This document shows positions 45,973 to 58,759 of a DNA stretch of 64,000 bases, piece after piece. Made by a program: the position numbers and the translations under genes. The notes beneath the pieces are model-generated. The model worked only from the letters and a program-made list of their open reading frames with translations, did no database searches and was not told the origin of the DNA. Location of the stretch: NCBI RefSeq assembly GCF_965638725.1, contig NC_134971.1, positions 67,001-131,000 of the forward strand, given 5' to 3'. The first letter of the stretch is position 1, and every line of letters starts with the position of its first letter. Source of the stretch: Aptenodytes patagonicus (Eukaryota; Chordata; Aves; Sphenisciformes; Spheniscidae).

Positions 45973-45980
45973 CACGTGAC
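45973..45980. promoter_or_regulatory. E-box CACGTGAC in DDX6 promoter
   Basis: Same octamer as in the HMBS and VPS11 promoters, about 130 bp upstream of the presumed DDX6 start. Confidence 0.45.
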
Positions 45981-46230
45981 CGCGCCCGCCGCGCCGCGGG
46001 ACGGGGAGAGGCGCGTTGCTTCCGCTCTGTGCGCGGTCCCCGTTGGGCCCGGGGCCGGTCCTCCGGCGGCGACGGTGCCGAGGAGCCCGGGGGCAGCGGG
46101 GGGCGGAGGAGGGAGAAGCAATCCCCGCGCTCGCTGCGGAGAGCGCGGGCGCAGGGCCTTTCTGCCGTCGCTGGCGGCAGGTGGGAACCCCCGGTCCCTG
46201 GCACAGGGTGGGCGTGCTCGCCGGGAGTGA

Positions 46231-49200
46231 GGACCGCTGCCGTCCTGGTTGGGGCAAAAAGAATGAATACTGACGAGCGGAGCCAGCCAGAGCCTCCATC
46301 CGCTCCTGCGGCTATGGCAGCATTTTTACCTATTTACGGATCTCTCAAATCGAGGGGGACAGCAGTGACAAAAGCAGAAACCACCAGCACTGATGACTTC
46401 TCTCCCGCTCGGAAGCAGCACGCGTCTCGGACCTCGTCACAAAGCTAACGAAAACATTCCCGTTTCCCGAGAAAAGGCCCGGAAAGTCAATGCGAGTCCA
46501 CGATTTAGGCATTAGAACGCAGCTGACACAAATATAAGAGAAAGTCCCGCGGCACGCAGGAGCCGTAGCTGCCGAGCATGAAGGATTGAAAATCATTAGT
46601 TCCTTTTTAGAGAGCTGTTATTTATGCAAGGATTTTGACAAACTGAGGCACAACAGGAAAGTAATTGTAAACTCTAGCCTAAAAATGCTGGTAATTCCAA
46701 AACTCTTTTGCAGACAAATTTTTGTTCAAGTGTTTTTCCAAAATAGGTATAAAAGGGACAGGGAAACCCACTTGATTCCCCTCAACGTTGCCCTTTTTTT
46801 TCCTAGTTTCTCACATCTACAGCTGTCTGTCAGATCATTGTTTATCCCTACCCTCAACAGCAAAGTGCATACCCAGGGCCAGCGCTGGTGAGGTGCACAC
46901 GCCTGCCCTTAGTGCCACCAGAGGTCTGCGGGGCACAGTGGGAGGAAGATGCCACGCTGTTCCCTCCTCTGCCAGCCACAGTGCAATCATCTCCATCAGG
47001 CCTGGCGACCCTTCCGGTGTAATAATTTCACATATTCCTGCCCGATTCTCTTGGGAAATAAGATTAGCACAGCCTTCTCCTTAATTTCTTTCTCTCCTTC
47101 CCTCCCAGACTACCTGCTGCTCCGCTCTGGGGCTGCTGCCGTGTCCTGAACTGCCATCCCCTGTGGCAGAGAGGTTGCCCCTGGTGCGGAGCTCCTTTGT
47201 AAGCCTCTCCCCCACCCGATGCGTCCCTCTCTCTTTTTAATGCTTCTGTTCCAAGCACAGCAAGAGAAAAAGGAACCTGGAAAGACAGGCGTTGTGCCTT
47301 CAAATGCCAGGGGAGTGGAAAAGCAGCATCTCACCTGCTTCTTGCTGTGCCAGCTTGTGCCACTTGTTGGCCAAAGGGCGCAGCAGTTACAGCTGGCGAA
47401 GCCTCGACTTCCCTGTTCCCGCAGTCAGAGGCGCACGCTGGGCATGACCTTTGTTCTCTGGTGCCGCCTGCTGCTGCTCTGGCCCTGCTGTGCGGGGACC
47501 AGTGTTTCATCTTGGCTCTTCCCAGGGCTAAGCATCGCACTTCGCAACGAGATGTACAGGAAATAGCATGCTCTAACCTTAAAAAAACAAATGACAACAG
47601 AAATCGACAGATTAGTAAATATGACTAACATCTGTAGGCAGCACTTGCTTCGTAAAGCTTTACTTATGGCAAGCGCAATTAAGACAAACGGAAAACATTA
47701 GAGGTGAGAAGACTCGGGAGCCAGAAGTGATCTGGCTTTTTGCAAGCAGAGCCCAGAAAGTCAGCGTGGTGTCAAACTGGTCACTAGATGTGTTTCTTAG
47801 TCACATAGTTACACAGAATAGAGCAACTTCATACGCAAGTAGTGCATTTTATCATCCTTACGTAAGGCTGAATAATTTCCTATTATCAGAATACCTTATA
47901 CAAGTTAATGGAATTTTGTGTTCCTGACAATACAGGAACAGTTCTCCAGCGAGAGTGTGTACCCATAGCAGAAAATCAGAGTTCAGCCAGGAATTCCCAT
48001 GTACGGACACCAAAACATTTCTCAAATATTTATCGTTGAATTTTGTGGCGATTTTCTTTCATAGTCGGTTCCTTACCTGCCCGTGAAATGACATTATTTT
48101 TCATTTAAATTTCTTTTCTCCCATGCTCTTCTCTCTCACTATCATCTTTCCTACATTTCACGTTAGAGCAACACGTGGATCCCGTAGGTCACATCAGTAC
48201 GGTAGCAGTCATTTCTTCGGTGTGGCACGTGTTTGCAAGTGAAGTCATTTGTGTCTATTGCTTTGGAATGGGCTTCCCTGTCATTCCCACGCCACGCCTG
48301 AGAGCCAAGCTCACAGCCTGGGAGGTGTTTCCAGCCTACAACTACCCATAGCCGCATCCTGCAGACTGTCCCTCTGACCCGGAAGGTTCTGCAGCATCAC
48401 TGTCACCTACGGACTTGCGGTACCTTACTTTGCACAGTACTTCTGCTTTGCTCATGGGGTAGTTGGGGCTAAGGGGGCAGCATTTGTTGAAGGTCACAAG
48501 CCGTCTCACAGACAGAGCCTGATCCCAAACGCACCCTGCTGTGGGGAGCAGCACCTTTGTCTAGCCCTTAAAGGAAGTCCCCGATGCTGAGTGCTCCACC
48601 CTCCAGTTCTAGCAGAGTGAAAACATCCTTCCTAGCCTCTCTGTCTCCCGGGCACAGCAGTACCCCACTTCTTGCCTCATCCCACAGCCCCGGCAGCACA
48701 GGGCCTCGGGACAGCCAAGCCATGCCGGACAGGGCTCGCTCAGTCTGTACTCCACCCACGAGGTGGGGGATGCAAGGCACAGCACGAGCTCCCCATGCCC
48801 TCCCTCTGGCTTTGCTGCTCTCCATCCTCTCACTTTTGGAAGAAGGGGTGCCCAGAGGCTGGTGCATCGGGTGGGCATATGCAGGTGCACACAAACGTCC
48901 TCGGGGCAGGGGAGGACAGCGACATCCTCAGGGCAGCAGGTCCTCTGTCAAGTCGGGATCACCAGGCTCCTGATAATAAGCATAAGGAGCGGATGAAATC
49001 AAACGGTGCTCGCCAGAATAACGCCACCTCCTTCTTCACTGCTCCAAGTCCCACCGGACTCCTTGCAGGTACAGAGGCTTTGGTGCCGCTGTGCCCAGGC
49101 AAGAGGAGGACGGGCACTGCGCTTGTCGAACCGCCTCGGCTCCTCACAGAGGAAAAGCTTTCTGCCAAAATGCCAGCTGCAATGCCACGCTATCCTGCTA

Positions 49201-50026
49201 CCCCAGACAGTGGCTTTCACACCATGAATCTACTGCTGTGACATTACTGGGACAAAACGCCCATTTCCCTGAGCAGAGGAAATCCTGATTTTCCATCTTT
49301 ATTATGGGCAAGGTGAGCACTGCAGGAAGGTGTCTAATCAAGGGGTTTCGCTGTGTGTCGTACAGCGGACCAGCCTCTGCTAGCTAGAGCCCTTCCCTAG
49401 AGCTGCAAAGTGGCCGCCGAGGCCGTGCTTTCCTGTGCAAGCCGCTGCACGCTCCCCTGAGCCAAGGCGAGGAGCGAAGCAGCGGGAGAAGGAGCAGAAG
49501 ACGTTCGCAGGTCACTGAGGTTAAAGCAGCCAGGAGGACCCCGAGGCGGATGGCAATGGTCATAAAGACCAGACCCATGCATTTCATCTCAGGTGTCTTC
49601 AAAGTCTTGCACAGCTCCAGGGAGGTGCCTGGATCCAGGGAGATTTCTAGTAAGGGTGTCCCTCGGTGCCGTTTCCAAAGCCTTTCAGACTGCCTGGGAC
49701 GAGGATGGCCATGGGCAAGAGCCCTGGAGGTTTCCAGGGAAGACCTATAGACGTCCTGGATCTTCTCCGGGATGGACCAAAGGAACGTGGATTCTTCAAA
49801 CTGTACTTTAAAAATCAACTTACAGCACTAAAAAAAAGGTAATAAAGCTAGATGCTAATCTTTACATCAATTAGGTCACTCTATGCCTGGAGCTCATTTG
49901 CCTTGCAAATACTCTATTGTTACATGCTGGGTCCCTCCCTACTCGCTTAAATGACTAACTCCACCCCAAAAAAGAAGAACTTTTGCTGAAACTGCTGAAG
50001 GAGAGACGGATCCTGCCCCTGCAAGC
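46231..50026. other. DDX6-CXCR5 intergenic region
   Basis: No conserved coding exon was recognised. Open frames here are short and of biased composition. The right end should contain the CXCR5 promoter and 5'UTR. Confidence 0.45.
49894..49910 (+). promoter_or_regulatory. Octamer-like element upstream of CXCR5
   Basis: A pair of mirrored half sites, ATTTGCC then TTGCAAAT; the second is one base from the octamer ATGCAAAT. It lies about 120 bp upstream of the CXCR5 start codon. The human gene is known to depend on Oct-2/Bob1 in B cells. Confidence 0.35.
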
Positions 50027-53000
50027 ATGGGGCCTGTCAGCTACTCATCAGAGACCTATGACTTGGTGAGTCGGGCCTGGCTTTGCTTGTTTGAGAGGAT
50101 AACAGGGAGAGCAGGTAGAGCTGGGGTGGGCTGAAAGACCTGGTTTCTACCTGTCCGCCTTCTCACCCTCATGTTGGCAGAGGGAGAGCTTGAGCGATTT
50201 CTTACGCCGATGCAATCAGCCCTCGCATCCTTTAAATCCAGACTTGACCGAGGAGGGGACTGCAAGCGACAGCGCTGCGCTTGCGGAGAGCAGGCGTAAG
50301 GTGGCTGCAGCCACTGTCATCCAAGGGTGCCAGCTGTTCCCTTGGCGACAGCTGCCTAACTGCCAGGACCTCGTGCGCAGATGTTCTGGCGAGCGCTGAG
50401 CCTGAGCGCTGTCCTTGCATGGGGACCAAGACCACAGTTGCTGCCGAAGGGCCAGGCAGCTCGCTGGGAGAGCCGGGCTGCTGCAGCCCCATCCCGCGCT
50501 GCCAGCCTGTCCCAAGTCTCTGTTCCCTGCTGCCCTGCTCTCTGCACAGCCATTGATACAACGTGGGCGTAAAACACTCGTTCTGAGTCGGACGCCTTTT
50601 GCACCAGCCTTCGGTGGTATAAATGACTGTGCACACAGCGTGCAAAGCCCTGGAAATCTCGTCTAGTATCTTTACATAACAGGAATACCCAAAGCAAACC
50701 CAATGCTATCTCTCCGCTTGTGAAAACCCTTGGTACGACTACACGCACTCCTACCCCTGCTTGCCTTCTCCACGAACAGGCTGCCGTAGACTCTGTTGAA
50801 AGGGGAATACGCAGTATATTTACAAGAGGGGCATTTTAAAGAGGGGAAGATAAATTGCAAGTACTTCCTCTAATAGGGAGCAATGACACTGTGTATTCTG
50901 CCCCGCAGTTCTCTCCCCTGCGTTTGCAAGTGAAAGACAGCAGCTGCACCTTTTAGAGTATGTTGTGCTATCCAAGGGGAAGTCCACAGCAGCACTATCA
51001 TTAGCCCGGTTTTCAAACGTTGCAGCTCAGAATTTATTTTTTAATACAGTGGCTCTCTGCAGCAGACCTCAGCTTTTGTTTAGTTTCTCTAAAGAGAGAA
51101 ATGCTGGATTTAATTTTTACTGATTTTTCTGTCCCTCCTTTGTCCTATATGCCAGGGAAGAGAGGAGATGTGGGGGGCAAGCCCTACCCTCCTTATTTTT
51201 TCTGATTCATCCAGTATAAAAATCCTTTGCGAATGGTGGTCGTTTCCTTTAGAACTTTTTTTGCAGAAGACACTTCTCTCCCTGACCTCTGCTGAAGTTC
51301 AGTGGCAGTGCTAATGCTTGCTGAGAGGTTAAAACCAAACTCAAACCTTTTTCATCTCCATGCTGGTTTGTTCCTCCAGCTGAACTCTCCATTGGAAATC
51401 AGTCCCACCACCAGAAAACCAGTGAAGTTGAAGCGTGCTGTCTGCCTGCCCACAGGGTGTCACGCGCTATAAGCAAGCGACTGCTTGTGGCAAAATTGCG
51501 TCGTTTTTAACGCAGGGGGATTAAGCAGCACTGGGATTTGTTCTTTGTATACAGTACTTTCCAGAACCTTAGCTTAGTGATTTTACCTCTGTTGTGAACT
51601 ATTTTAAGTTATAAAGGAGACCCCGTGTGAGGGGGAGAAACTCGGCTAACTTTGGGACTGAGCGCCAACAGTCAGGAGCCACAGCAAGAACACTTTTATA
51701 CCTTTTCTCAGACTTCCTGCAGTCGGGAGTTTGTGACACACGTTTCCCACCTCTGCCCCCTGGGAGCTTCCCAGGTTTGGCTCCCTCCCTGGGACAGGCC
51801 ACAGATCTCACATGAACAATGCCACATTTGCTTTGGTGGTGCTGTGTGTTGCTTTACTTACACTCGACGCTTGTAGCAGCAACCTACCCACAGAGGTTTG
51901 CAAAAAAGGCCTCAACGGCGTCCTGTCAAAGCAGCGATACAAACCTTGCCCTGTGCACTCACCAGAGAGGATCCCTTGACCGATTGAGCAAGTAAGTGTG
52001 GAAGGAAAAATGATGAGAATATTTGCACCAAAAGGGCATTTATCTCAGTATCGCCCAGTGAGTGCAGCGAGGGCCTCACCTAAACTTGGATACCGTACAG
52101 GACCACTCGTCTCTGTAACCTTGTGGAAAAGTAACATGCCCAAAGCGATAACCCCATTTCTCCATAGCAAGAAAGCTTTGCCCGCTTAACCCTCCTCAGC
52201 TGCAGACTAGAGAAACAAAAACATGGTTGCGGAAAGACCACCGAGATCTCCACCAGGTCCCCTGAGGTGCTGCAGGCCAGTTTTAATTGTAATGGGACCA
52301 ACATGACTCAAGAGCCATAAAGGCACCTGCGCTACAGTAACGTGGCATTTCCACAAGCTTTGCTCTTAGTCGTGGGTTTCCCTAGTTCAGCACCCGGAGA
52401 AGGGATGAGCAGAAGCTCTGTCAGTAACTTGCACTGATGAGGGGAATTTCAGTTTTAAGGCTTTGGGAATGAAATGTGCTTCTCCCAGCCCTGGCATGGG
52501 CTGGAAGGGAATGACTCACGTGGAAAATCCCTAATAGTGCACTAGCTGCTTCTCTTCTGCAGCCAAATGTTTTGTCGCTGGCAGTTGTGGGGAACCGAGA
52601 AAACCAGCTGACACGCGGAGACCGGAATAACTCTGAGATGTGGGTTAGAGGGGAAAAGGGATCCCTGAACAAAAAGCACACAGGAATGGGCTTCCCAGGC
52701 ATGCACTTGACTGCTCAGTTACAGAAAAAGGCACCACTTTATCGCCTACCCCCAAACCTGGCTGCAATTGTATTGCAGGAAACCTGTGCAAAGGTCCCCC
52801 TGTGTGCACACTGTTGAATTCTCCCATCCCAGATCAGGCAGCCACCCGCTTCCAGTCCTAGAAATGGGAATCGCAGCAGAGTCTCCAAAAGCCTCGGCTT
52901 GTCACATTCAGTGCATCTCCTGCAGCTCTGGTCCCTGCACTTTCTGTCTCAGCCTGGACTCTGACTTTTCATTCTCTTTTATTTGTCTCCAACTCATCTC

Positions 53001-56000
53001 TGTCCGCTCCCACCCACACTCGCTGCTCTGCTCGGAGATGCACATGAGAGGATGCCTCAGACACAGCTCGGCGCACGCTTCCCCTGCCCGCGGAGAGTGG
53101 CTTACAGTAAGAGCCCTACCTGCCATCTTATCAGCAATCAGATGGTGTCTGATAATGGCACTCAGCCTCCGCACCTCCAGCTCCGAACGCAAGGCGATGC
53201 TGGAAACAGTTCAGCAGCCAAAGCCGTTGAACACCATGCAGGCTGCCTGCCCATGGGCCGTCGTCGATGGCACTGGCGTGGCTCCAGGCAGCGCTCCGAC
53301 ACTCTGGCCAGCAAACCCGGCCGTTTCCCATCATTTCCTTTCTCCCTTTAAAGCTGGAACCCTCCAACCTCTCCCCAGTGAAGTTACCCATTCCAACACA
53401 CGTTCTCTTTGGGGTTTTCAGCACGGTCACCCATGCGTCCTGAGCAGCCTGGTTTGGTCGCTGTACCAAATTGCAAAGGTTTTTGGTTTGGTTTTGGTTT
53501 TTTTGGGGAGATTCAAGGATCCGGCCTTGGCCAACAGATCACAGGTTTGTGTGCGTGTTGGTAACTCCTGACGCAGGGTCCAGGTACAGACTAGGCAGGA
53601 AGTATTTTCAAGCCAGGGAGAAAACAAACTGGGAGGAATTTCTAAAGGCTTTCGTCTTTAGCAACAATCTCCAGTCTCCAGAATCATACCCTGAACTGGA
53701 AAAATAATTGTTCTCTGGGAATATGAATGCTTCTCACCAAAGGCTTGCAGCCTCACCGTTACGTTAGGGGAAGACAGTCACGTGCGTTTGGGCAGGGAGG
53801 AGGACAAGAGGGCAAGAGCTGGGCAAGCTTATTCTGCACTTTCCCCAAGGGCTCGCTCACCCTCCTACCGTCCACTGCTCAGGGACTGCCTGAGCCAACT
53901 GTCTGCTCTGCATGTTCGGTAATGCTCCGTAGACTTCTTCCCCATCAACACGCCCGGGCTCCCCTCGGAGCCATGCAGACGGTTTCAGCAGCACAGCAGT
54001 TCAAGATGAGCGCTGCGGCTGCGATGTCACCTTTTTACCCCAGACAGTCGCGTGCAGAGGCACCCAGCGCGTCGCCCAGGGAAGGCTGCCTGAGAGAGAA
54101 GAAACATAAATCACCCTTCTCTGGCTAGGCACAACGCAGGACTCGAGGCTGGTCACGGTCATTTGGCTTAGCAGCACATGGGGGGAGCAAAAACCCCCCA
54201 AATCAGCTCTAAAGCTGTTTAAAGCAAGGCTAGTATTTTTAGATGGGAACTTTGGCTGACGAGGGAAGGAGCAACAGGTGCAAACGGCTACAGCTGGCAG
54301 TGAAAGGTATGAAAGCAGCGAGCAGAGGCTTCCGCTGTGGTTGACGCTGAAGTCTCAGCGCTGGTCTCCAGAGAGGGTGTGGGTGGGGGAGCTCAGGGTA
54401 ACTGCCATCGAGCTCTTCCCAGTTGTCACTAATTTCTCAGCTTGCCGCAAGCCTCCTGTGCCGCTCTCTTCTTCTGCCCGTCTGCATCCGAGCCCTTTGC
54501 TTTTGTGAATGCCCAGCTCCTGCGAGGTGCCTGAGGCCAGCCAGACCGTGCCCACCGTGCGGGGGGCTCGTCCTGAGCATGACTGCAGCTTTCTGGCACT
54601 CAGGACTTGTGCGCAGTCTCAGCCCGAATACAGGCTGCTCACCTGGCAAAGAGCTACAAGCAGGCCAAGCACAAATCACATCTGCAGCGGCTCTATCGCA
54701 CTTTCCTTACCGGGTATCAGCCTGGGGTCCGAGTGGTGCTTTCAGATTCCCTTTCCTGCTCTGACTGCAGTTAATTCAGAACCGCAAGGTTTACCAACAG
54801 AACAGTTTTCTCGCTCCAGCATCCATCCCCATAGCTATGGCACCACAGCACCTCAGAGGCATTCCTCCAGTCGTGTTTGAACAGCTGCCCCACACCTTTC
54901 TCTGAGTGCGTGGAAAGCGATCCCAAGCATGGCTGCTGCTGTCCCCACCTCGCCTTGCTCTGCCCCAGGCAGCTCCAAGGTCTCCGAGGAGGAGAGGCAG
55001 AAGGGGACAGGGTCAGTGCACGTAACTTGAGGTACAGATGTGCTCTGCGGTGAATCCCACCACCTTCGTACCTGACAGCAGACAGCAGGCAGGACAGGGA
55101 CAGTCGGTGTCAGAAATGGGTGGAAAGATCGGGAAAGCTGGTAGAGGAGGGTTCTGTGCTGTGTGAGAAAGCAAAAGCCACCAGCAGGTAACTCAGCAAG
55201 AACCAGAACATGGCATTGGTCATCTTTCTGGACACCAGAACATCCCCAAATACACTAAAGATTACAGACTGAGCAGCCCCCGCTGTCGGAGATCGGGACA
55301 ACCCTCTCCATGTGCTGCTGCACCTCATGGGACCTGGCACCAGAGGGGCCTCCCAGGTCATCACGCCGCAGACAGGCAGCACCTCCTCCTGACGCAGGCG
55401 GGCTGCAGGATGTGGGGATGCTCTGCTCCAGGTTTGCCAGGTGCAGTCGAGGGACTGGGTTCTCATGTTCAGAAACTCCCCTCCGGTAACCAGACTATGT
55501 CTCTGTTCCCCAGAGCCAGGTGGAGCTGAGCGGTTACTACGAAGCCGAGAACACCACCCCTTCTTTGGAGGGCTACTTTTGCTTCAACCCAGCCTCATCC
55601 GTGGTCGGCAACCAGAGAGACCCCTTCAGAAAGGTCTTCATGCCCCTCATCTATCTGCTGATGTTTGTGTTGGGGACTGTGGGCAATGCCCTGGTCCTGG
55701 TCATTTTAGAGAGGTTCAAGCGGTCTCGCACTACCACGGAAAACTTCCTCTTCCACCTCACCCTGGCCAACCTGGCACTGCTGCTCACCTTCCCCTTCAG
55801 TGTGGTGGAGAGCTTGGCCGGGTGGGTATTTGGGAAATTCCTCTGCAAGATCCTCAGTGCTGTCCACAAGATCAATTTCTACTGCAGTAGCATGCTGCTG
55901 GGTTGCATTGCGGTGGACCGCTACCTGGCCATTGTCTATGCAATCCACACCTACCGCAAACGCAGAGCTCGCTCCATCCACTTCACCTGCATGGCTGTCT

Positions 56001-56590
56001 GGCTCTGCTCGCTGCTTTTGACCTTACCCGATCTCATCTTCATGGAAGTCTGGACAGATGACAGCAACCGCAGCATTTGCTATTTTCCAGAGGTTGGGAT
56101 CGATGGCAACAACGTTTGGCTGGCAACCCGCTTCCTCTACCACACCGTGGGCTTCTTTGTGCCCCTGCTGGTCATGTGTTACTGCTACATGGCCATTGTC
56201 CGGGCTCTGTGTCAGTCCCAGCGCCTGCAGAGGCAAAAAGCTGTCCGCGTGGCCATCCTGGTCACAGGTGTCTTCCTGCTCTGCTGGAGCCCGTACCACA
56301 TTGTCATCTTCCTGAACACACTTACCAAGCTAGAAGCCTTCACCAAGAACTGCCTCCTGGAAGACCAGCTGGACACGGCCATCATGGTGACAGAGGCCAT
56401 TGGCTTCACGCACTGCTGCCTCAACCCCATCCTCTATGCCTTCATTGGAGTCAAGTTCCGCAACGACTTCTTCCGGATCCTGCAGGAGCTCGGCTGCATA
56501 AGCCAGGAGACCCTGCAGGAGATCCTGGAGGTGACAAGGAAGGGCAGTGGGATCGAGTCTGACAACACCACCTCCATCTCCACTTTCTAG
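50027..56590 (+). CDS. CXCR5: C-X-C chemokine receptor type 5
   Basis: G-protein-coupled receptor for CXCL13 that guides B cells and follicular helper T cells into follicles; plasma membrane. Two coding exons: 50027-50065 (13 codons, MGPVSYSSETYDL, donor GTGAGT) and 55514-56590 (acceptor TGTTCCCCAG). They join in phase 0 to 371 aa (human 372). Features: acidic, tyrosine-rich N-terminus (Tyr6, 11, 21, 22, candidate sulfation sites), an N-glycosylation site at Asn26, seven membrane segments from about residue 56, disulfide cysteines 124 and 202, DRYLAIV (148-154), CWSPYH (270-275), NPILY (317-321) and a Ser/Thr-rich tail ending TTSISTF. The two-exon layout with a tiny first coding exon matches mammals. 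It is divergent from DDX6, as in human. The receptor exon alone lacks an ATG start, so exon 1 is needed. Confidence 0.95.
50066..55513 (+). other. CXCR5 intron 1
   Basis: A 5.4 kb intron with canonical GT-AG ends. No nested gene was recognised. A T/G-rich stretch lies near 53480-53507. Confidence 0.85.
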
Positions 56591-58297
56591 CTGGGAAAGG
56601 CTGCCTGCAGGGCAGAACCGGCCTGGGGCTTGCCTTCCCAGTGGCACATGTGCTGTGGCCTCAGTCCCAAGTTTCACAAGCGTCCCCACCACTTTCTTCA
56701 CTCCTCAGGAAACTGAGGTCCGATAGCCACCAAACACCCAAATCCCACCAGATACCTTCCCTGGCTCCTTCTGGTTCTCATACCCATAGAAACCTGTCTG
56801 GCAGCTATTGGAGAATGCTGGCTGTCCGATGGTCATTCTGGCAGGGCCGGATGAACCCGAGTGGGTTGAACCTGGCATTTCCACCTCTCCCTCGAAAAAC
56901 TGACTGCAGGCGTCCTGTGCACGGAGCCAGGCACGAGACTGGGGTGCCGTGGGCAAGGAGAAAAGCGCAGCCAAGTAAATGTGGAGTCGTGTCAGTGAGC
57001 GAGGACTGAGGACAAAAGCTAAGTAGGTCTCCATTTCACCGGCGCAGGTTGGTAGAGACATACCCGAAGGAAGCAGCAGGACTCAATGGCTACGGCAGCT
57101 GGAACGAGAGATGCAGGTAGGACTGGCAGGGGATGCAGAGCTCACTCCAATAGCATGGGCACACGGTGCTGGACAGTCTCTGGCTGCAATATTGCTCCTC
57201 CTGCTGCGTGACATCCCCCCGGCCAGCCACGGCACGTTGATTTTCCCAACTTGGCTCACGCTTGGAGGTCCTGCCACGGACTCAAAGATTTGACTGTCGC
57301 AGATTCCTTTCCTGACATCAACTGCATCCTTTCCCGCTCACTTGATGGGTTTTACTGCTGTTAAGAGCTCCAGTGAGCGACTGCTGAACTGAATGCCTGA
57401 CCATGCAAAAGCTTTCCTTTACGGAAGAAAGCTGTCTAGAGAGACAGCTTCTATCTTGTGACTGAGCACGGGGGAGATGAACCACACGGCTTTGTGAGGC
57501 TGAAGGCGTAACTTTTTCTTTTTTTCAGCTAGTTGTACAGCACTGTGGGTTCTGAGAGCAAGGAGACTCATTGCCCCAGAGTAAGGAAAAGGGCTCATTT
57601 GCATAATTTCTGCTTGTTTTTAGCAGGCTGAGAGGGAATGTAGCGTTTTGCTTTGCACTGTGCTTTCTGATATTTTTGCTCCACCTGCATCTACGGGGCT
57701 TTCAGAGGTTTAGTGCATCCAGGTTTACACAGAACAAACCTGCGCGCTGATCTTGCCCTGCACCACAAGTATCCAGCAACTGCTCAGATCAGGGCTGCTT
57801 GATAACAATTTGGTCCAAAATAAGAGTGGCAGCTTTCACCATCATTAATAATTGCACCGCAAACTGGCGTGCGGTGCAGCCCTAACAGACTTGTGCAGCC
57901 CGCTGCTTCCTAGTAGGTCTTGTCACAGTATAACATCGAAGTGCGTACAGAGCGGTGCTCCATTACATTTCTCTTGCTAGCTAAGCAGTGCTGTGGCCTG
58001 AACTGTATGAGAGCCATATGTACCAACTGTCACACGAGCACAACCCTCATCACAAGCACACTTTAAAATCCACTCTACCATTCACTTCGCTTTTTAAGCA
58101 AAGTCAGAACAACGTCAGTTCTCCTGCTGCAGCAGGAATTTTCTGCTAAACTCACTTCTCAAGTTCAGCCCACTAACAAAGGGCTTGCTCGCAGCCGAAC
58201 TTCACCGTACCCAAGGGCCCCGCTAAAAAGACCAGCCATTATGGAAGGGGTCACATTACATCAGTCCAGCTCAGGCAGAGATCTCAATAGCTCGTTC

Positions 58298-58563
58298 TCA
58301 AATTGTGACTCGAGGAGAAAATTCCCCAAGCATAAGGCTTTTATACAAAGAGCAGTCCACCATTTCCTGCAGCGCTGCATCTTCAAAGCTGAAACCTGCA
58401 GGTAATGGCGACCGTGGTTGTCCAAGCACGTATGCACAGTAGAGGAAGAGCAGCTCTCTGAAGTCTGCCCTTCCTATCTCCACGGCTGCACTGGTGAGCA
58501 AACCCATTGCAGATGCATTGTAAACACCTCCCCAGCCCCGGTTGATGGGAACCGTGTTCCTAC
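58298..58563 (-). CDS. Terminal coding exon of an unidentified gene
   Basis: The minus strand shows an acceptor (TTTTTGTGTAG) followed by an 88-codon open frame ending in TGA. The frame reads NTVPINRGWGGVYNASAMG at its start and SLMLGEFSPRVTI at its end. Codon usage and residue composition look like real protein: leucine-rich, helical-looking, with evenly spread charges, unlike the biased frames around it. I do not recognise the family. It is not BCL9L, which human synteny predicts here. No matching upstream exon was found to its right, and no obvious minus-strand poly(A) signal follows. It could be a partial or decayed gene. Confidence 0.5.
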
Positions 58564-58735
58564 ACAAAAATGTTACTGAAGAATTCAACAGTCAGAGTGT
58601 AAAATCCTTAGTGTTCACAAGGTAAAAAGAAAATCTGCACACAAAATAAGGATGAACAGATTACGCATCTATTGTTACTATAGTTTTTAGTACTGGTATG
58701 GTGGTAAACTTTTAGAAAGTTTTGACGTGAGCTGT

Positions 58736-58753
58736 AATAAACAGTTAAATAAA
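58736..58753 (+). terminator. Paired poly(A) signals after CXCR5
   Basis: Two AATAAA hexamers 12 nt apart on the plus strand, in AT-rich context, about 2.15 kb past the CXCR5 stop codon. Confidence 0.5.
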
Positions 58754-58759
58754 ATACTG

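Larger units (their letters stand above)
45100..46230. promoter_or_regulatory. DDX6 CpG-island promoter
   Basis: Very GC-rich block. A minus-strand donor (GGCG then GTGAGG) at 45747-45748 and a YY1 motif at 45831-45842 suggest noncoding exon 1 at about 45748-45850. Exon 1 would splice to 43536. An E-box CACGTGAC lies at 45973-45980 and the short tandem CGCACGTA repeat at 45900-45930. Confidence 0.6.
56591..58753 (+). other. Probable CXCR5 3'UTR
   Basis: The first plus-strand AATAAA signals after the stop codon are at 58736-58741 and 58748-58753, which would give a 3'UTR of about 2.15 kb. If so, it overlaps the minus-strand exon at 58298-58563 in antisense. Confidence 0.45.

Noticed and set aside
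45330-46448. A 372-codon open frame on plus across the DDX6 CpG island
   Set aside because: Extreme Pro/Arg/Ala bias and overlap with other long frames show it is a composition artefact.
49384-49818. Minus-strand frame with a hydrophobic segment upstream of CXCR5
   Set aside because: No splice or poly(A) context and no family resemblance; it lies over the expected CXCR5 promoter.
52768-53571. A 267-codon open frame on plus inside CXCR5 intron 1
   Set aside because: It begins at TTG, has no acceptor-supported start, no recognised domain and mixed low-information composition.
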